A stretch of DNA of 64,000 bases, taken from positions 310,001-374,000 of the forward strand of contig NZ_JAPEMM010000002.1 in NCBI RefSeq assembly GCF_026342735.1, given 5' to 3'. Below, in pieces: positions 15,269 through 23,930 of this stretch. Under the pieces are notes generated by a model. That model saw only the letters and a program-made list of their open reading frames with translations. It was not told where the DNA came from and did not search any database. How positions within the stretch are numbered: the stretch's first letter is position 1; every line of letters begins with the position of its first letter. The position numbers and the translations under genes are program-made. This DNA comes from Streptomyces sp. NBC_00193. Its GTDB lineage: Bacteria > Actinomycetota > Actinomycetes > Streptomycetales > Streptomycetaceae.

Positions 15269-16186
15269 ATGACCACGATCGCCGACCGAGTGGTTCGCAA
15301 GGTCGCCGAGCAGGCCGCGCGGGAAGCACTCACCGGCTCCGGCGGCACGGTGCGCAGAGGGACTGCCTCGGTACGCGGGCACTCGGCCGAGGTCGGCGTG
15401 GACATCGCCCTCGGCTACCGCGGCGTGGCAGGCGAGGCCGCCCACGCCGTACAAGAGCATGTCGCCGAGCGCACCGCGCACCTGACGGGGCTGCACGTAC
15501 CCGCCCCGCGCATCGGTGTCCGCGCACTCGCAACGATCCACGGCGCACCGGCCCTCGTCGCCGGCCCGGCTGCTTCCCCGCCGGAACGGGCGCGCGGGCG
15601 CAGATGGTCCGAACGCCGTCTCCCGGTCGGAGTCCTGGCGGTCCTGGCCTTGGCCGTGACCGCAGCCCTGCTCCGGGATGTGGCCGCCGTGCACCTCCGG
15701 GGACGAGCACCGGCGCCGTGGCGAGGACAGGTGCTCGGCTGGCTCACCGGCCACGGTCCGGCGACCACACCGTCCTGGGCCGCAGGAACGCTCGTCGTGG
15801 CAGGTCTGTGGATGATCGTGCTGGCTCTCGCTCCCGGACACCGAAGCGATCTGGTGATGTCCACGTCCGACCCGGGCGTACGCGCCGTCATCGGCCGGCG
15901 CTCCGCCTCACACCTGGTGCGTGCTGCCGTCTGTCAGGTCCCCGGCGTCACCGGCGCCCGCATACGGGTAGGCCGAAGGCGGCTGACCGTCTGGGCCGAC
16001 CTTGCCCACGGCGACCGGTCCCACGCCCGTGACGGCGTCACGGAAGCCGTCACGGGCGCGGTGCAGGAGTGGGGGCCGGCCGCGCCTGCGCGAACTCGCG
16101 TGCGCGTGCGCGTGCGCCCGAGCCCCTCGTGGCACCCGACGCCCACTCCGCAGGAGGAAGGAGAAGCCGATGGACCGTACGCGTAA
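15269..16186 (+). CDS. Asp23-like / DUF6286 membrane protein
   Basis: The protein has 305 residues. The first 100 resemble an Asp23 core (TIADRVVRKVAEQAAREAL, then VGVDIALGYRGVAGEAAHAV). Two transmembrane helices follow (VGVLAVLALAVTAALL and AAGTLVVAGLWMIVLALA), then a C-terminal DUF6286 domain and a repetitive RVRVRVR tail. ATG 15269 has GGGAG 6 bp upstream; GTG 15248, overlapping the previous stop, is an alternative. It probably anchors Asp23-type proteins at the membrane. Confidence 0.85.
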   Translation: MTTIADRVVRKVAEQAAREALTGSGGTVRRGTASVRGHSAEVGVDIALGYRGVAGEAAHAVQEHVAERTAHLTGLHVPAPRIGVRALATIHGAPALVAGPAASPPERARGRRWSERRLPVGVLAVLALAVTAALLRDVAAVHLRGRAPAPWRGQVLGWLTGHGPATTPSWAAGTLVVAGLWMIVLALAPGHRSDLVMSTSDPGVRAVIGRRSASHLVRAAVCQVPGVTGARIRVGRRRLTVWADLAHGDRSHARDGVTEAVTGAVQEWGPAAPARTRVRVRVRPSPSWHPTPTPQEEGEADGPYA

Positions 16187-16754
16187 CACCGTCAACCGGC
16201 TCGCCCTGCTGGCCGGCGGCTGCCTGCTCCTCGCAGTCGGCACGGCCGCACTCGCTGCGCACACCGCCGCCCGGCGCCGGACACCGCGCTGGTGGACGGA
16301 CTTCAGCAGCCGCGGACGCTGGCTCGAACCCCAGGCCTGGGCGACCGGCCGCGCCCACCCGGCTGGAGCGCAGGCGTCACCGCCGCCCTGGTCCTGGCCG
16401 CTCTCACCGCGGCGGCCCTGCTCCTCCTCCAGCTGCGCCGCCGCACCCTCCGGCAGCTGCCCCTGGACGGCCCGGCCACTTCCCTGGAAGGCCGCGCCGT
16501 CACGGGTGCGGTCACCGCCCGTCTCCTCGCGATGCCGGGGTGTGCACTCGGGTCGCACCACGCTCCACGGAACGCCGGTCTCTCCGCGCCTTCACACCCG
16601 ACTCGTCGTCGACGACACTGCTTCGCCACGACGGCTCCTCACGACCCTGACCGCATCGACCGTTCCCGAGGCCCGAGAATTCCTCAACGCCCGTGGCCTC
16701 ACCGCCGAGGTCCGGATCACCGTCCGCCGGACCCGAGGACGCAAAATCGGATAG
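16170..16754 (+). pseudogene. AmaP-like membrane anchor, two compensating frameshifts
   Basis: It starts at ATG 16170 after a strong GGAGGAAGGAG site. The first helix (LALLAGGCLLLAVGTAALAA) is in the starting frame. Between about 16318 and 16358 the AmaP-like sequence moves to the frame starting one base earlier, where the second helix (AALVLAALTAAALLLLQLRR) and RGRAV-type segment are read. Near 16540-16550 (a ggggtgtgc run) it returns to the first frame for TTLHGTPVSPRLHTRLVVDD through RRTRGRKIG. One lost and one gained base would explain this. Read without shifts, the protein lacks its second helix. Sequencing error is possible, since the frame is fully restored. Confidence 0.72.
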
Positions 16755-16841
16755 CTGACAGCGGGACGTGGATGGCCTGCCGGTGCGTCCGACCGGCGGC
16801 TACATGTACCTGCCCGACGACCTCGACCCGCAAGCACGGCG

Positions 16842-16985
16842 CTCCCGACCGACTACAAGCGCATGGTCGAGACGTTCGGCGAGGGCGCCTTCGACGCGTA
16901 TCTGAGCCTGCACCGGGAGCCGTGGGCGGATCTCCGGGAGGACGGGCTCATCGTCTGGGCGGGCACGGAGCACGAGGACCTGTAG
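16842..16985 (+). pseudogene. SMI1/KNR4-family remnant
   Basis: Forty-seven codons read LPTDYKRMVETFGEGAFDAY onward to a stop at 16983-16985. This is the opening motif of SMI1/KNR4 (SUKH) proteins, often immunity proteins, but no start codon is in frame and the rest of the domain (normally over 130 residues) is absent. It is a truncated relic next to the frameshifted AmaP gene. Confidence 0.55.
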
Positions 16986-16996
16986 GCTCCGCGCCC

Positions 16997-17530
16997 GTGG
17001 ACGACATACGGCAGACAACCATCACCTTCAGCGGAACCCTGACGCGGGAGGAGTTCGACGAGGCCCTCGCAGCAACCAGATGGTTCCGACACCTGCGCGG
17101 GCTCGTCCTCGTGGCCGCGGTCCTGCTGGCGGTGCTGAGCCTGAAGCCCGGTAGCGCCGACCCGATCAACACGGGTCTGCTGGCGCTCGCTCTTGTCTAT
17201 GGTGCGCTCGGCCTGATCCTTCCCCCGATACTGGCCGGCCGCATGTTCCGTGCCGACCAGGCCACTGGGGAGAAGCAGGCCGTCATCGACCACGCCGGCT
17301 GCGTCGTCTCCCGAGGCTCCGAGGAACTCATGCGGGTGCCGTGGCGCACCATGTACCGCTACTACGAGACGGAGCGGGTCTACGTGGTGACCGGCCGCCT
17401 CGGTTGGAAGGTCGGCCTGTTGATCGTGCCCAAGCGGCTACTGACCAGGACGAGCGAGACCGAACTGATCGGCCTTCTGCTGGAGTCCACGGTTCGCCGC
17501 GCGAAGCGCAAGCAGGCACACGGCCGTTAA
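16997..17530 (+). CDS. YcxB-like membrane protein
   Basis: The protein has 177 residues from GTG 16997. Two hydrophobic helices lie at about residues 36-55 and 62-80. The rest is a soluble domain ending in GWKVGLLIVPKRLLT, resembling the YcxB-like C-terminal fold (PF14317) of predicted membrane-associated proteins, whose role is unknown. No good ribosome site was seen and the start is 11 bp after the SMI1 remnant's stop. Confidence 0.75.
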   Translation: MDDIRQTTITFSGTLTREEFDEALAATRWFRHLRGLVLVAAVLLAVLSLKPGSADPINTGLLALALVYGALGLILPPILAGRMFRADQATGEKQAVIDHAGCVVSRGSEELMRVPWRTMYRYYETERVYVVTGRLGWKVGLLIVPKRLLTRTSETELIGLLLESTVRRAKRKQAHGR

Positions 17531-17632
17531 CCTCAGCCAGGGCTGAAAGAAGCAGCCTGGCCAGGGTTCCGGTCGATGCATCGGGTCAGGCTGTCCCGCT
17601 CTCCCGTTTGAGTCCAGCCCCTCTGTGGCGCG

Positions 17633-17638
17633 CCTAGA
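17633..17638 (+). promoter_or_regulatory. -10 box of the BtuF-like gene (leaderless)
   Basis: TAGAGT lies 8 bp before the ATG at 17647, with no ribosome site between them. No convincing -35 box was seen at the normal distance. Confidence 0.4.
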
Positions 17639-17646
17639 GTCGGTGC

Positions 17647-18567
17647 ATGCACATCGTCTCCCTGCTTCCCGCGGCCACGGACATCGTGGTGGACCTCGGA
17701 CTCGCCGCCGACCTGGTCGGACGCACCCATGAATGCGACTGGCCACCCGCGGTGGTCGCCTCGGTTCCCGTCGTCACCCGCGCCGAATTCGACGCGGACG
17801 CACTCAGCAGCCGGGAGATCTCCGCCGCGGTGGGCGGCGCGGCACACAGCGGATCCTCGCTCTACACCCTGGACACCGAGGCTCTTGCCGCGCTCGCCCC
17901 GGACGTCCTGCTCACCCAGGACCTCTGCCAGGTCTGTGCGGTGTCCTACGAGGCTGTCTCCCGGGCGGTGCGCCTCATGGACGCCGGACCCCGTGTTCTG
18001 AGCCTGGAACCGCGAACCCTGGACGACGTGTTGGACTGCCTCGTCACCGTGGGCGAGCTGTTGGGAGTCCGTGAAGCGGCCGAGCGGCGGCGCAGCGAGT
18101 TGCTCGACCGGCTCGCCGGGGTACGGCGCGCGACGGCGGGCCGGCCTCGGCCCCGGGTGGTGGCCATCGAGTGGCTCGACCCTCTGTGGCCCGCCGGACA
18201 CTGGGTGCCGGAGCAGATCACGTGTGCGGGCGGGGAACCGCTGCTGGCCGCGCCCGGAGAGCACACCACACCGATGACGTGGGACGCAGTGCGCGAGGCA
18301 CGCCCGGACGTCGTCCTGGTGCTGCCGTGCGGGTTCCCGCCCGAACGGACCTTGACCGAGATCGATCTGCTCACCTCGCTGGCCGGCTGGGAGGAACTGC
18401 CCGCCGTACGAACGGGGCAGGTGTGGGTGCTGGACGGGCCCGCCTACTTCAACCGACCCGGTCCGCGTGTGGTCCGGGGCGCCGAGGTGCTCGCCCATGT
18501 GCTGCACGGGGCGCGGGCCGGGGATCCTGTGACCGAGGCCGAGGCGAGGCGGTTGGTTCGGGCTTGA
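17647..18567 (+). CDS. BtuF-like cobalamin/metallophore-binding protein, cytoplasmic form
   Basis: The protein has 306 residues and begins MHIVSLLPAATDIVVDLGLA, the start of the periplasmic-binding fold of BtuF/FecB proteins, but without a signal peptide or lipobox. The two lobes joined by a long helix are recognisable (LEPRTLDDVLDCLVTVGELL). Conserved cysteines include an LCQVC pair near residue 97. Such signal-less forms are common in actinobacteria as stand-alone cobalamin-binding proteins. No ABC partner is adjacent. It probably has a leaderless start. Confidence 0.82.
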   Translation: MHIVSLLPAATDIVVDLGLAADLVGRTHECDWPPAVVASVPVVTRAEFDADALSSREISAAVGGAAHSGSSLYTLDTEALAALAPDVLLTQDLCQVCAVSYEAVSRAVRLMDAGPRVLSLEPRTLDDVLDCLVTVGELLGVREAAERRRSELLDRLAGVRRATAGRPRPRVVAIEWLDPLWPAGHWVPEQITCAGGEPLLAAPGEHTTPMTWDAVREARPDVVLVLPCGFPPERTLTEIDLLTSLAGWEELPAVRTGQVWVLDGPAYFNRPGPRVVRGAEVLAHVLHGARAGDPVTEAEARRLVRA

Positions 18568-18570
18568 TGC

Positions 18571-18741
18571 TCACCCCCGGTCGCGGGATACGGGGTAGGG
18601 GATGAAGGTGCTGGTGTTCTCGTCGACGGCGAGGGTCCGGCCCAGGGGCGGTACGGCTCGCTGGGGGCAGTCGAGGCGTTCGCAGAGGCGGCAGCCCATG
18701 CCGATGGGTGTGGCCGCGGCCGTGTTGTCGAGGTCGAGGCC
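18571..18741 (-). pseudogene. ScfR-type (XRE family) regulator remnant, C-terminus only
   Basis: Fifty-seven minus-strand codons read GLDLDN, then IGMGCRLCERLDCPQRA, PPLGRTLAVDEN and STFIPYPVSRD before a stop. This is the conserved cysteine-rich C-terminus of the short-chain fatty acyl regulator (ScfR) group. The helix-turn-helix and the rest of the roughly 450-residue protein are missing; the sequence beyond 18741 changes abruptly to a different gene family. Confidence 0.7.
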
Positions 18742-18983
18742 CTCGTCCTGGCCGGACGGGTCTACGGCCCGGGCTTCGGCTTCACCCTGGGCTGCACCTC
18801 GCTCTCGCCTCCGCCCTCATCAGCGGCGGGGTGGGCCCTTGGACGCCGTACCGGATGTTCGGCTGCGCCTTCGTCGGCATCTGCCTGGCCGGCCCCGCCG
18901 TCCTCACGGTCTTCCGCCGTGCCGCCCGCAAGGCCCGCGTCCGGGCCCCGATCCGCTTCCAGCCCCGGCACGGTCCCGGCTGA
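18742..18983 (+). pseudogene. ECF transporter S-component remnant
   Basis: The reading LVLAGRVYGPGFGFTLGCTS resembles the central part of actinobacterial ECF-type S components. A lost base near 18805 shifts the frame, after which ASALISGGVGPWTPYRMFG continues the family sequence. An internal deletion then joins CAFVG to the usual tail (LAGPAVLTVFRRAARKA) and a stop. The 5' half is absent. It abuts the ScfR remnant. Confidence 0.6.
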
Positions 18984-19031
18984 GCGGTGACCACGGCGTC
19001 GGCCGTCCACTTCGGGGAGGTGCGGGCGTCG

Positions 19032-19751
19032 TCACGCCTGACCGGTCGGACGCAGTTCGCGTTCGAGGGCGGTCAGGGCGAACGCGTGCGCGGAGGTGTC
19101 CTGCCAGCGAGACCGTCCGAACATCACGTCTTCGGAGAGACCGCTCAGCATGGCCACGGCCCGGATGGTGAACTCGGCAACGTCCACCTCGGCGAAGTGT
19201 CCCAGGTCCATGCCCTCCCGAAGGATGGCTTCCAGCCGCTCGTCCCAGCCGTCCAGCAGCGCGGTGAGGACGTGCCGGCCCGCTTCGTCGTGGCGCTGGG
19301 CCAGCACCTGCGTCCACAGGGCATAGCGTTCGTCACCCTGGTGGCGGGGCAGGTAGAAGCGGACGAACAGGTCCAGCTTCTCCGCAGGCGATGCGGCCCG
19401 GTCGCAGGCCTCCCGGAAGCGGGCCCAGAGGTCCGCTTGGCTCCATGCGAGGACTTCGAGCAGGAGGCGGTCCTTCTTGCCGAAGTGGTAGAGGATGTGC
19501 CCGGTGCTCATGCCGGCCCGCGCGGCGATGTCCGACATCCGCAGGGCCGCGGTGCCCTTCTCTGCGATGACACTGATGGCGGCCCGCATCGCCCGCCCCC
19601 GCGCCTCGTCCCCGCTGGGCTGACGCTTCCTGTCGACCGGGGCCGTAGCAGCCGGCCGGGAAGCAGCACCGGCGTCGGTCCCCGCCCCCTTCACACCCTG
19701 CGGCAGGGCAGGGTGCTGCGGCCGCGCGGGCCCGGTCTCTGACGTCGGCAT
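19032..19751 (-). CDS. TetR-family transcriptional regulator
   Basis: The protein has 239 residues from ATG 19751; GTG 19763 is an alternative. A 40-residue Pro/Ala-rich leader precedes the helix-turn-helix (SDIAARAGMSTGHILYHFGK). The C-terminal ligand domain is BetI/AcrR-like. It is divergent from the amidase gene, and the gap contains three CTAG elements at 13-bp spacing, so it probably represses both genes. Confidence 0.9.
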   Translation of the reverse strand: MPTSETGPARPQHPALPQGVKGAGTDAGAASRPAATAPVDRKRQPSGDEARGRAMRAAISVIAEKGTAALRMSDIAARAGMSTGHILYHFGKKDRLLLEVLAWSQADLWARFREACDRAASPAEKLDLFVRFYLPRHQGDERYALWTQVLAQRHDEAGRHVLTALLDGWDERLEAILREGMDLGHFAEVDVAEFTIRAVAMLSGLSEDVMFGRSRWQDTSAHAFALTALERELRPTGQA

Positions 19752-19776
19752 GAGCTGGCTCACCTCGGTTCCGGAA

Positions 19777-19809
19777 ATCTAGATCTCTACTCTAGACTGA
19801 AAATCTAGT
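19777..19809. promoter_or_regulatory. CTAG repeat array, probable TetR operator
   Basis: CTAG occurs at 19779, 19792 and 19805, exactly 13 bp apart, within an A/T-rich island. The first is inside the palindrome ATCTAGAT and the second inside TCTAGA. CTAG is rare in this genome type, so three phased copies between a TetR gene and its divergent neighbour point to an operator. Confidence 0.62.
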
Positions 19810-19896
19810 CAGGATGGCAGGGTGGGTCGATTCCCGCTCGCCCGGCCCGATGCGCCGGGCGCTCGCCAGTCCGACCCGATCCCAGGAGGCAGCCGT

Positions 19897-21624
19897 ATGA
19901 CGCGCGGATTCGATGTTGTGGAGACCTGTATCGCCGACCTGCGCGCGGCGCTGGAGAAGGGCGAGACCACCTCTGTCGGGCTGCTCGACGCCTACCTCGC
20001 GCGGATCGAGGCGTACGACCGGCCCGGTACGGCCACCGCTCTCAACGCGATGGTCGTGATGAACCCGGGCGCCCGTGCGGATGCCGAGGCTTCCGACGGA
20101 CGCCGTGCGCGGGGCGAGACGCTCGGTCCGCTGGACGGCATCCCGTACACCGCGAAGGACAGCTACCTCGCCGAGGGACTGACCGCAGCTTCCGGCTCCC
20201 CCGCCTTCGAGCACCTCGTGGCCCAGCACGACGCCTTCGCCATCGAGCGGCTGCGCGCGGGCGGGGCCGTCCTCATCGGCCTGACCAACATGCCGCCGAT
20301 GGCGAACGGCGGCATGCAGCGCGGCGTGTACGGCCGCGCGGAGAGCCCGTACAGCGCCGACTGGCTCACCAGTGCCTACGGCTCCGGCTCCTCCAACGGC
20401 TCCGGTACCGCGACGGCGGCGTCCTTCGGCGCGTTCGGCCTCGGCGAGGAGACCTGGTCCTCGGGCCGCGCCCCCGCCTCGAACAACGCGCTGTGCGCCT
20501 ACACCCCCAGCCGCGGTGTGATCTCGGTCCGCGGCAACTGGCCGCTGGTACCGACCATGGACGTCGTCGTCCCGCACACCCGCACCATGGCCGACCTGCT
20601 CGAACTGCTCGACGTCATCGTCGCCGACGACCCGAACACGCGCGGGGACCTGTGGCGCGCACAGCCGTGGGTGGCGCTGCCCCCGGCCTCGCAGGTACGA
20701 CCCGCCTCGTACCCCGCGCTCGCACCCGCCGGCGCCCAGGCCGCGCACGACGCGCTCTCCGGCAAGCGCGTCGGGGTGCCCGCGATGTACATCAACGCCG
20801 ACCCCGACGCCGGAACCAATCCCGACGGAGGCATCGGCGGGCAGACCGGGCAGCGCATCGACACCCGTCCCTCGGTCATCGCGCTGTGGGAAGCTGCGCG
20901 CCGCGACCTGGAAGCCGCCGGAGCCGAGGTGGTCGAGGTCGACTTCCCCGTCGTCTCGAACTACGAGTCCGACCGCCCCGGTGCGCCCTCGCTCCACACC
21001 CGCGGACTGGTCAGCCCGGAGTTCCTCACCTTCGAGATCGAGGACCTGTCCGCCTGGGCATGGGACGACTTCCTGCGCGCCAACGGCGACCCGCAGCTCC
21101 CCAGCCTGGCCGAGGTCGACAGCTCCCGCATCTGGCCCAAGCACCAGGGCGAGCTGCCCGACCGCTACGAGGGCTTCGACGACACCATCGGCGACTACCC
21201 GCGCTTCGTGCGCGAGCGCCCGTACGCCTCCCTCACCGACATGCCGCACCTCGAGCAGGGGCTGCGCGGGCTCGAGGAGACCCGCCGGGTCGACCTGGAG
21301 CTCTGGATGGACGGACTGGGCCTGGATGCCGTGCTGTTCCCCGCGGTCGCCGACGTGGGCCCCGCGGACATGGACGTCAACGAGGCGTCCGCCGAGCTCG
21401 GCTGGCGCAACGGCGTCTGGGTCGCGAACGGCAACCTGGTCCCCCGCCACCTCGGCATCCCGACCGTGACCGTTCCGATGGGCACCATGCCGGACACCGG
21501 CATGCCCGTCGGGCTGACCTTCGCGGGCCGCGCCTACGACGACAACGCCCTGCTGGCCCTCGCCGCGGCCTTCGAGAAGACCGGCATCCGGCGCACCGCG
21601 CCGCAGCGCCTGTCCGCACCGTGA
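19897..21624 (+). CDS. Amidase-signature family hydrolase
   Basis: The protein has 575 residues. The Ser-cisSer-Lys triad is represented by K87 (in PYTAKDS), a serine in GSSNGSG near 165-169, and a nucleophile serine at about 189 in EETWSSGRAPAS. The last segment departs from the usual GTDTGGSIR, so the substrate pocket may be unusual. ATG 19897 follows CAGGAGG. It should hydrolyse a carboxamide to acid and ammonia. RidA and PNPOx-like genes lie convergently downstream, and the TetR gene is divergent. Confidence 0.88.
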   Translation: MTRGFDVVETCIADLRAALEKGETTSVGLLDAYLARIEAYDRPGTATALNAMVVMNPGARADAEASDGRRARGETLGPLDGIPYTAKDSYLAEGLTAASGSPAFEHLVAQHDAFAIERLRAGGAVLIGLTNMPPMANGGMQRGVYGRAESPYSADWLTSAYGSGSSNGSGTATAASFGAFGLGEETWSSGRAPASNNALCAYTPSRGVISVRGNWPLVPTMDVVVPHTRTMADLLELLDVIVADDPNTRGDLWRAQPWVALPPASQVRPASYPALAPAGAQAAHDALSGKRVGVPAMYINADPDAGTNPDGGIGGQTGQRIDTRPSVIALWEAARRDLEAAGAEVVEVDFPVVSNYESDRPGAPSLHTRGLVSPEFLTFEIEDLSAWAWDDFLRANGDPQLPSLAEVDSSRIWPKHQGELPDRYEGFDDTIGDYPRFVRERPYASLTDMPHLEQGLRGLEETRRVDLELWMDGLGLDAVLFPAVADVGPADMDVNEASAELGWRNGVWVANGNLVPRHLGIPTVTVPMGTMPDTGMPVGLTFAGRAYDDNALLALAAAFEKTGIRRTAPQRLSAP

Positions 21625-21672
21625 CCTGACGGATCCCTCCGGGCAGATCCCAAACAGCCGGTAGCGGAGGCG

Positions 21673-22167
21673 TCAGCCGGTGGAACGGTGCCGAGCCTCT
21701 CCCCAGTGCACAGGGGACTGGACGTCGATGACGACGGGGGCGTTCCGGGAGAGCATGGCGACGCCGACGGCGCTGCGCGCGTGGGCTCGGGATGCTCCGG
21801 TGAACGCCGCGGCGAACAGTTCGCTGGCCCCGTTGATGACCGCGGGCGGGGAGGTGAACGAGGGGTCGCCGTTCACGTAGCCGACGACCTTGACGACCTG
21901 CTTGACGGCAGAGAGGTCCCCGACGGCGGACTTCAGGGCGGCCAGGGCGTTCAGGGCGCACTGGCGGGCGGCATCGGCGGCCTGCTCGGGGGTAACCTCG
22001 GCGCCGACCTTGCCGACGTGGATCAGCTTGTCGTCGATCGTGGGCAGCTGGCCGGAGACGAACACGTACGGGCCGTTGCGCAGAGCCGGGGTGTAGGCCG
22101 CCACGGGTGTGGCGATGGCCGGCAGGACGTGACCGGCTTCGGCCAGTCGTTCCTCGGGAGTGCTCAT
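21673..22167 (-). CDS. RidA family (YjgF/YER057c) protein
   Basis: The protein has 164 residues. The family pattern is visible in NGPYVFVSGQLPT near residue 32 and in the C-terminal ARSAVGVAMLSRNAPVVIDV, although the canonical arginine of RidA (R105 in CVEVARLPK) is replaced here, which suggests a non-canonical member of the superfamily. RidA proteins hydrolyse reactive enamines or imines. It follows the PNPOx-like gene with a one-base overlap (TGATG at 22167), so the two are translationally coupled. Confidence 0.85.
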   Translation of the reverse strand: MSTPEERLAEAGHVLPAIATPVAAYTPALRNGPYVFVSGQLPTIDDKLIHVGKVGAEVTPEQAADAARQCALNALAALKSAVGDLSAVKQVVKVVGYVNGDPSFTSPPAVINGASELFAAAFTGASRAHARSAVGVAMLSRNAPVVIDVQSPVHWGEARHRSTG

Positions 22168-22835
22168 CAGGGGTGCTCCGTCCGGAAGCGGTGGATGGAC
22201 GGGTCGTAGTGGGGGGCGGGGAAGCGGTCGCCGGTGATCGCGTCGGGGACGGGGGTGCCGGGGGTGGTGGTCAGCGGAATCCAGCCCGCCCAGGATTCGA
22301 CCTGGTCGTCCTTGGGTTCGTCCCGGGCGAAGCCCTCACGGACCTTCATCGAGAACTCCGTGATCGGCATGGTCAGACACGCCGTGTACCGGGCTTCCTC
22401 GACGTTGGGGCGTCGGGCGGCATGCGGCCCGGACAGCCGGCCGGGAATGACGCTCTCCACGACGTCGGCGAGGGCGTCCGCGCGTTCCTGCTCGTCCTCG
22501 ATCACCGTGGCGGTCCCGAAGATCATGGCGGAGCGGTAGGCGGCCGAGTGGTGCGAGGAGGCCCGGCCCAGGATCACGCCATCGATCAAGGTCGCGGTCA
22601 CGCACAACGGCGCGCCGGACGCGGCGGTGGTGATGAAGCGCCCGAACGCGGAACCGTGCAGGAGTAGTTGGTCACCCACGCGCATGTGGAGGGTGGGGAT
22701 GACCACCGGGCCGAGGTCGGTGTTGAAGCCGACATGGACGGCGAGGGCCTCGTCGAGGATCGCGTAGACCGCGTCCCTGTCGTAGGTGACCCGCTCGGGA
22801 TACCGATTCGCAGTAGTGCGCTCTGTGGCCGACAT
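22167..22835 (-). CDS. Pyridoxamine 5'-phosphate oxidase-like flavin protein
   Basis: The protein has 222 residues with the split-barrel pattern of PNPOx-like proteins (AVHVGFNTDLGPVVIPTLHM, then LLLHGSAFGRFI and ASSHHSAAYRSAMIFGTA). It probably binds FMN or F420 and reduces or detoxifies a small molecule. Its stop overlaps the start of the RidA gene. The pair may act downstream of the amidase, but that is inference from position only. Confidence 0.85.
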   Translation of the reverse strand: MSATERTTANRYPERVTYDRDAVYAILDEALAVHVGFNTDLGPVVIPTLHMRVGDQLLLHGSAFGRFITTAASGAPLCVTATLIDGVILGRASSHHSAAYRSAMIFGTATVIEDEQERADALADVVESVIPGRLSGPHAARRPNVEEARYTACLTMPITEFSMKVREGFARDEPKDDQVESWAGWIPLTTTPGTPVPDAITGDRFPAPHYDPSIHRFRTEHP

Positions 22836-23318
22836 CTGCGCACATGTACGGTCTTGGTCATGGTGGCCCGGGCCGAGACGCCGCTGAATACCCCCATTGG
22901 CCCCACTGCAGCCGATGACAGGGGCCTGGGTCAGCGGCCTGCCGATCGGTCCGCGACCGGTGAAGGAGCTCTGCCGACCGGCCTGGCGCGGTCAGCGAGG
23001 GCTGCGCACTCGGCGGGGCCGGTGTTCTCGCTCCGGACTCGGAGTCACCGTGCAGTTGACAGGCCATCGCCTGCCAGGCCCGGCGTGAGGCGAAAGCACA
23101 ACGGGCGACAACGGCCAGGTCCGCCAGCAGGGACAGCTGGATACGGCCGACACCATCACTCCTCGCATCCGAATGACTATGATGCGCAGCCGGCTCGCTT
23201 CGGCCTGGGCAGGCCCGACCGAGACCCACTGACTGCGCGCCCGTCGGGAGAGCAGTAGCGGTCAAAAGTCCGGGGATACCTGATGACGTACTCACTGCCT
23301 CCACTGCCGTTGTGGGCG
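22836..23318. other. Intergenic stretch without recognised gene
   Basis: About 480 bp lie between the PNPOx-like gene start and the stop of a membrane-protein gene. Short open frames exist but have no family resemblance or clear ribosome sites. No RNA gene, inverted repeat or mobile-element end was recognised. Confidence 0.4.
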
Positions 23319-23828
23319 TCAGTGTCCGGTGGCGGCCTTGACCATCGCGACCGCCGTCCCGATCGCCGCGTCGATCGCGCCGGCGAGCAGCGCGAACACC
23401 GTTCCTCCGCCCATGCGGATCCCGCCGTAGCACCCCCACGCGAACAAGGTGGCGACGTTGACCCCGGCCGCCGTGAGCAGGGCCGTCTTCAGGCCCATCG
23501 CCCCCAGTGCCGAGACGCCGATCAGCACCAGGGGTCCCACCGCGGACAGCAACAGAGGGCTGCTGACGAAGAGCATCGCGCGTAGTTCCCGTCCCCGTGC
23601 GAGAGCGCCGTGCATCACTCGGTGGGCCTGCTGATCGGCGACCAGCGCGGCCAGCCACAAGCCCACCGAGGCGGTCGTGACCGTCGCAGCGGCTCCGAGG
23701 ACGGCCACGTGGCTGCTGCCCGCGAGGCCGATGACGACGGAGATCATGGTGATCGTCGCGTAGATCCGCTCCTTGAGCTGGGCCGCGGCCATCTCCGTGC
23801 CCGTTGCGCCCGCCGCATGTTCCGTCAC
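23319..23828 (-). CDS. Integral membrane protein, unknown
   Basis: The protein has about 169 residues from GTG 23828, with four hydrophobic helices (ITMISVVIGLAGSSHVAVLG, ASVGLWLAALVA, LLLSAVGPLVLIGVSALG and LLTAAGVNVATLFAWGCYGG). The spacing suggests two helical hairpins. No catalytic motif was seen. GTG 23837 is another possible start. It lies downstream, on the same strand, of a frameshifted membrane gene. Confidence 0.6.
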   Translation of the reverse strand: MTEHAAGATGTEMAAAQLKERIYATITMISVVIGLAGSSHVAVLGAAATVTTASVGLWLAALVADQQAHRVMHGALARGRELRAMLFVSSPLLLSAVGPLVLIGVSALGAMGLKTALLTAAGVNVATLFAWGCYGGIRMGGGTVFALLAGAIDAAIGTAVAMVKAATGH

Positions 23829-23930
23829 GGAAGCCACCGTAAGGCGCGGGTGTACGGGGCACCGGGAACAACACCTGGCGACCGGCACCGGCACGAGATC
23901 CTTCACCGGCCTGCCGGGGGCGGGCCCCCG

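Noticed and set aside
22668..23258. A plus-strand open frame of 196 codons over the PNPOx-like gene start and gap.
   Set aside because: It is antisense to a recognised gene, has no ribosome site and no family resemblance.
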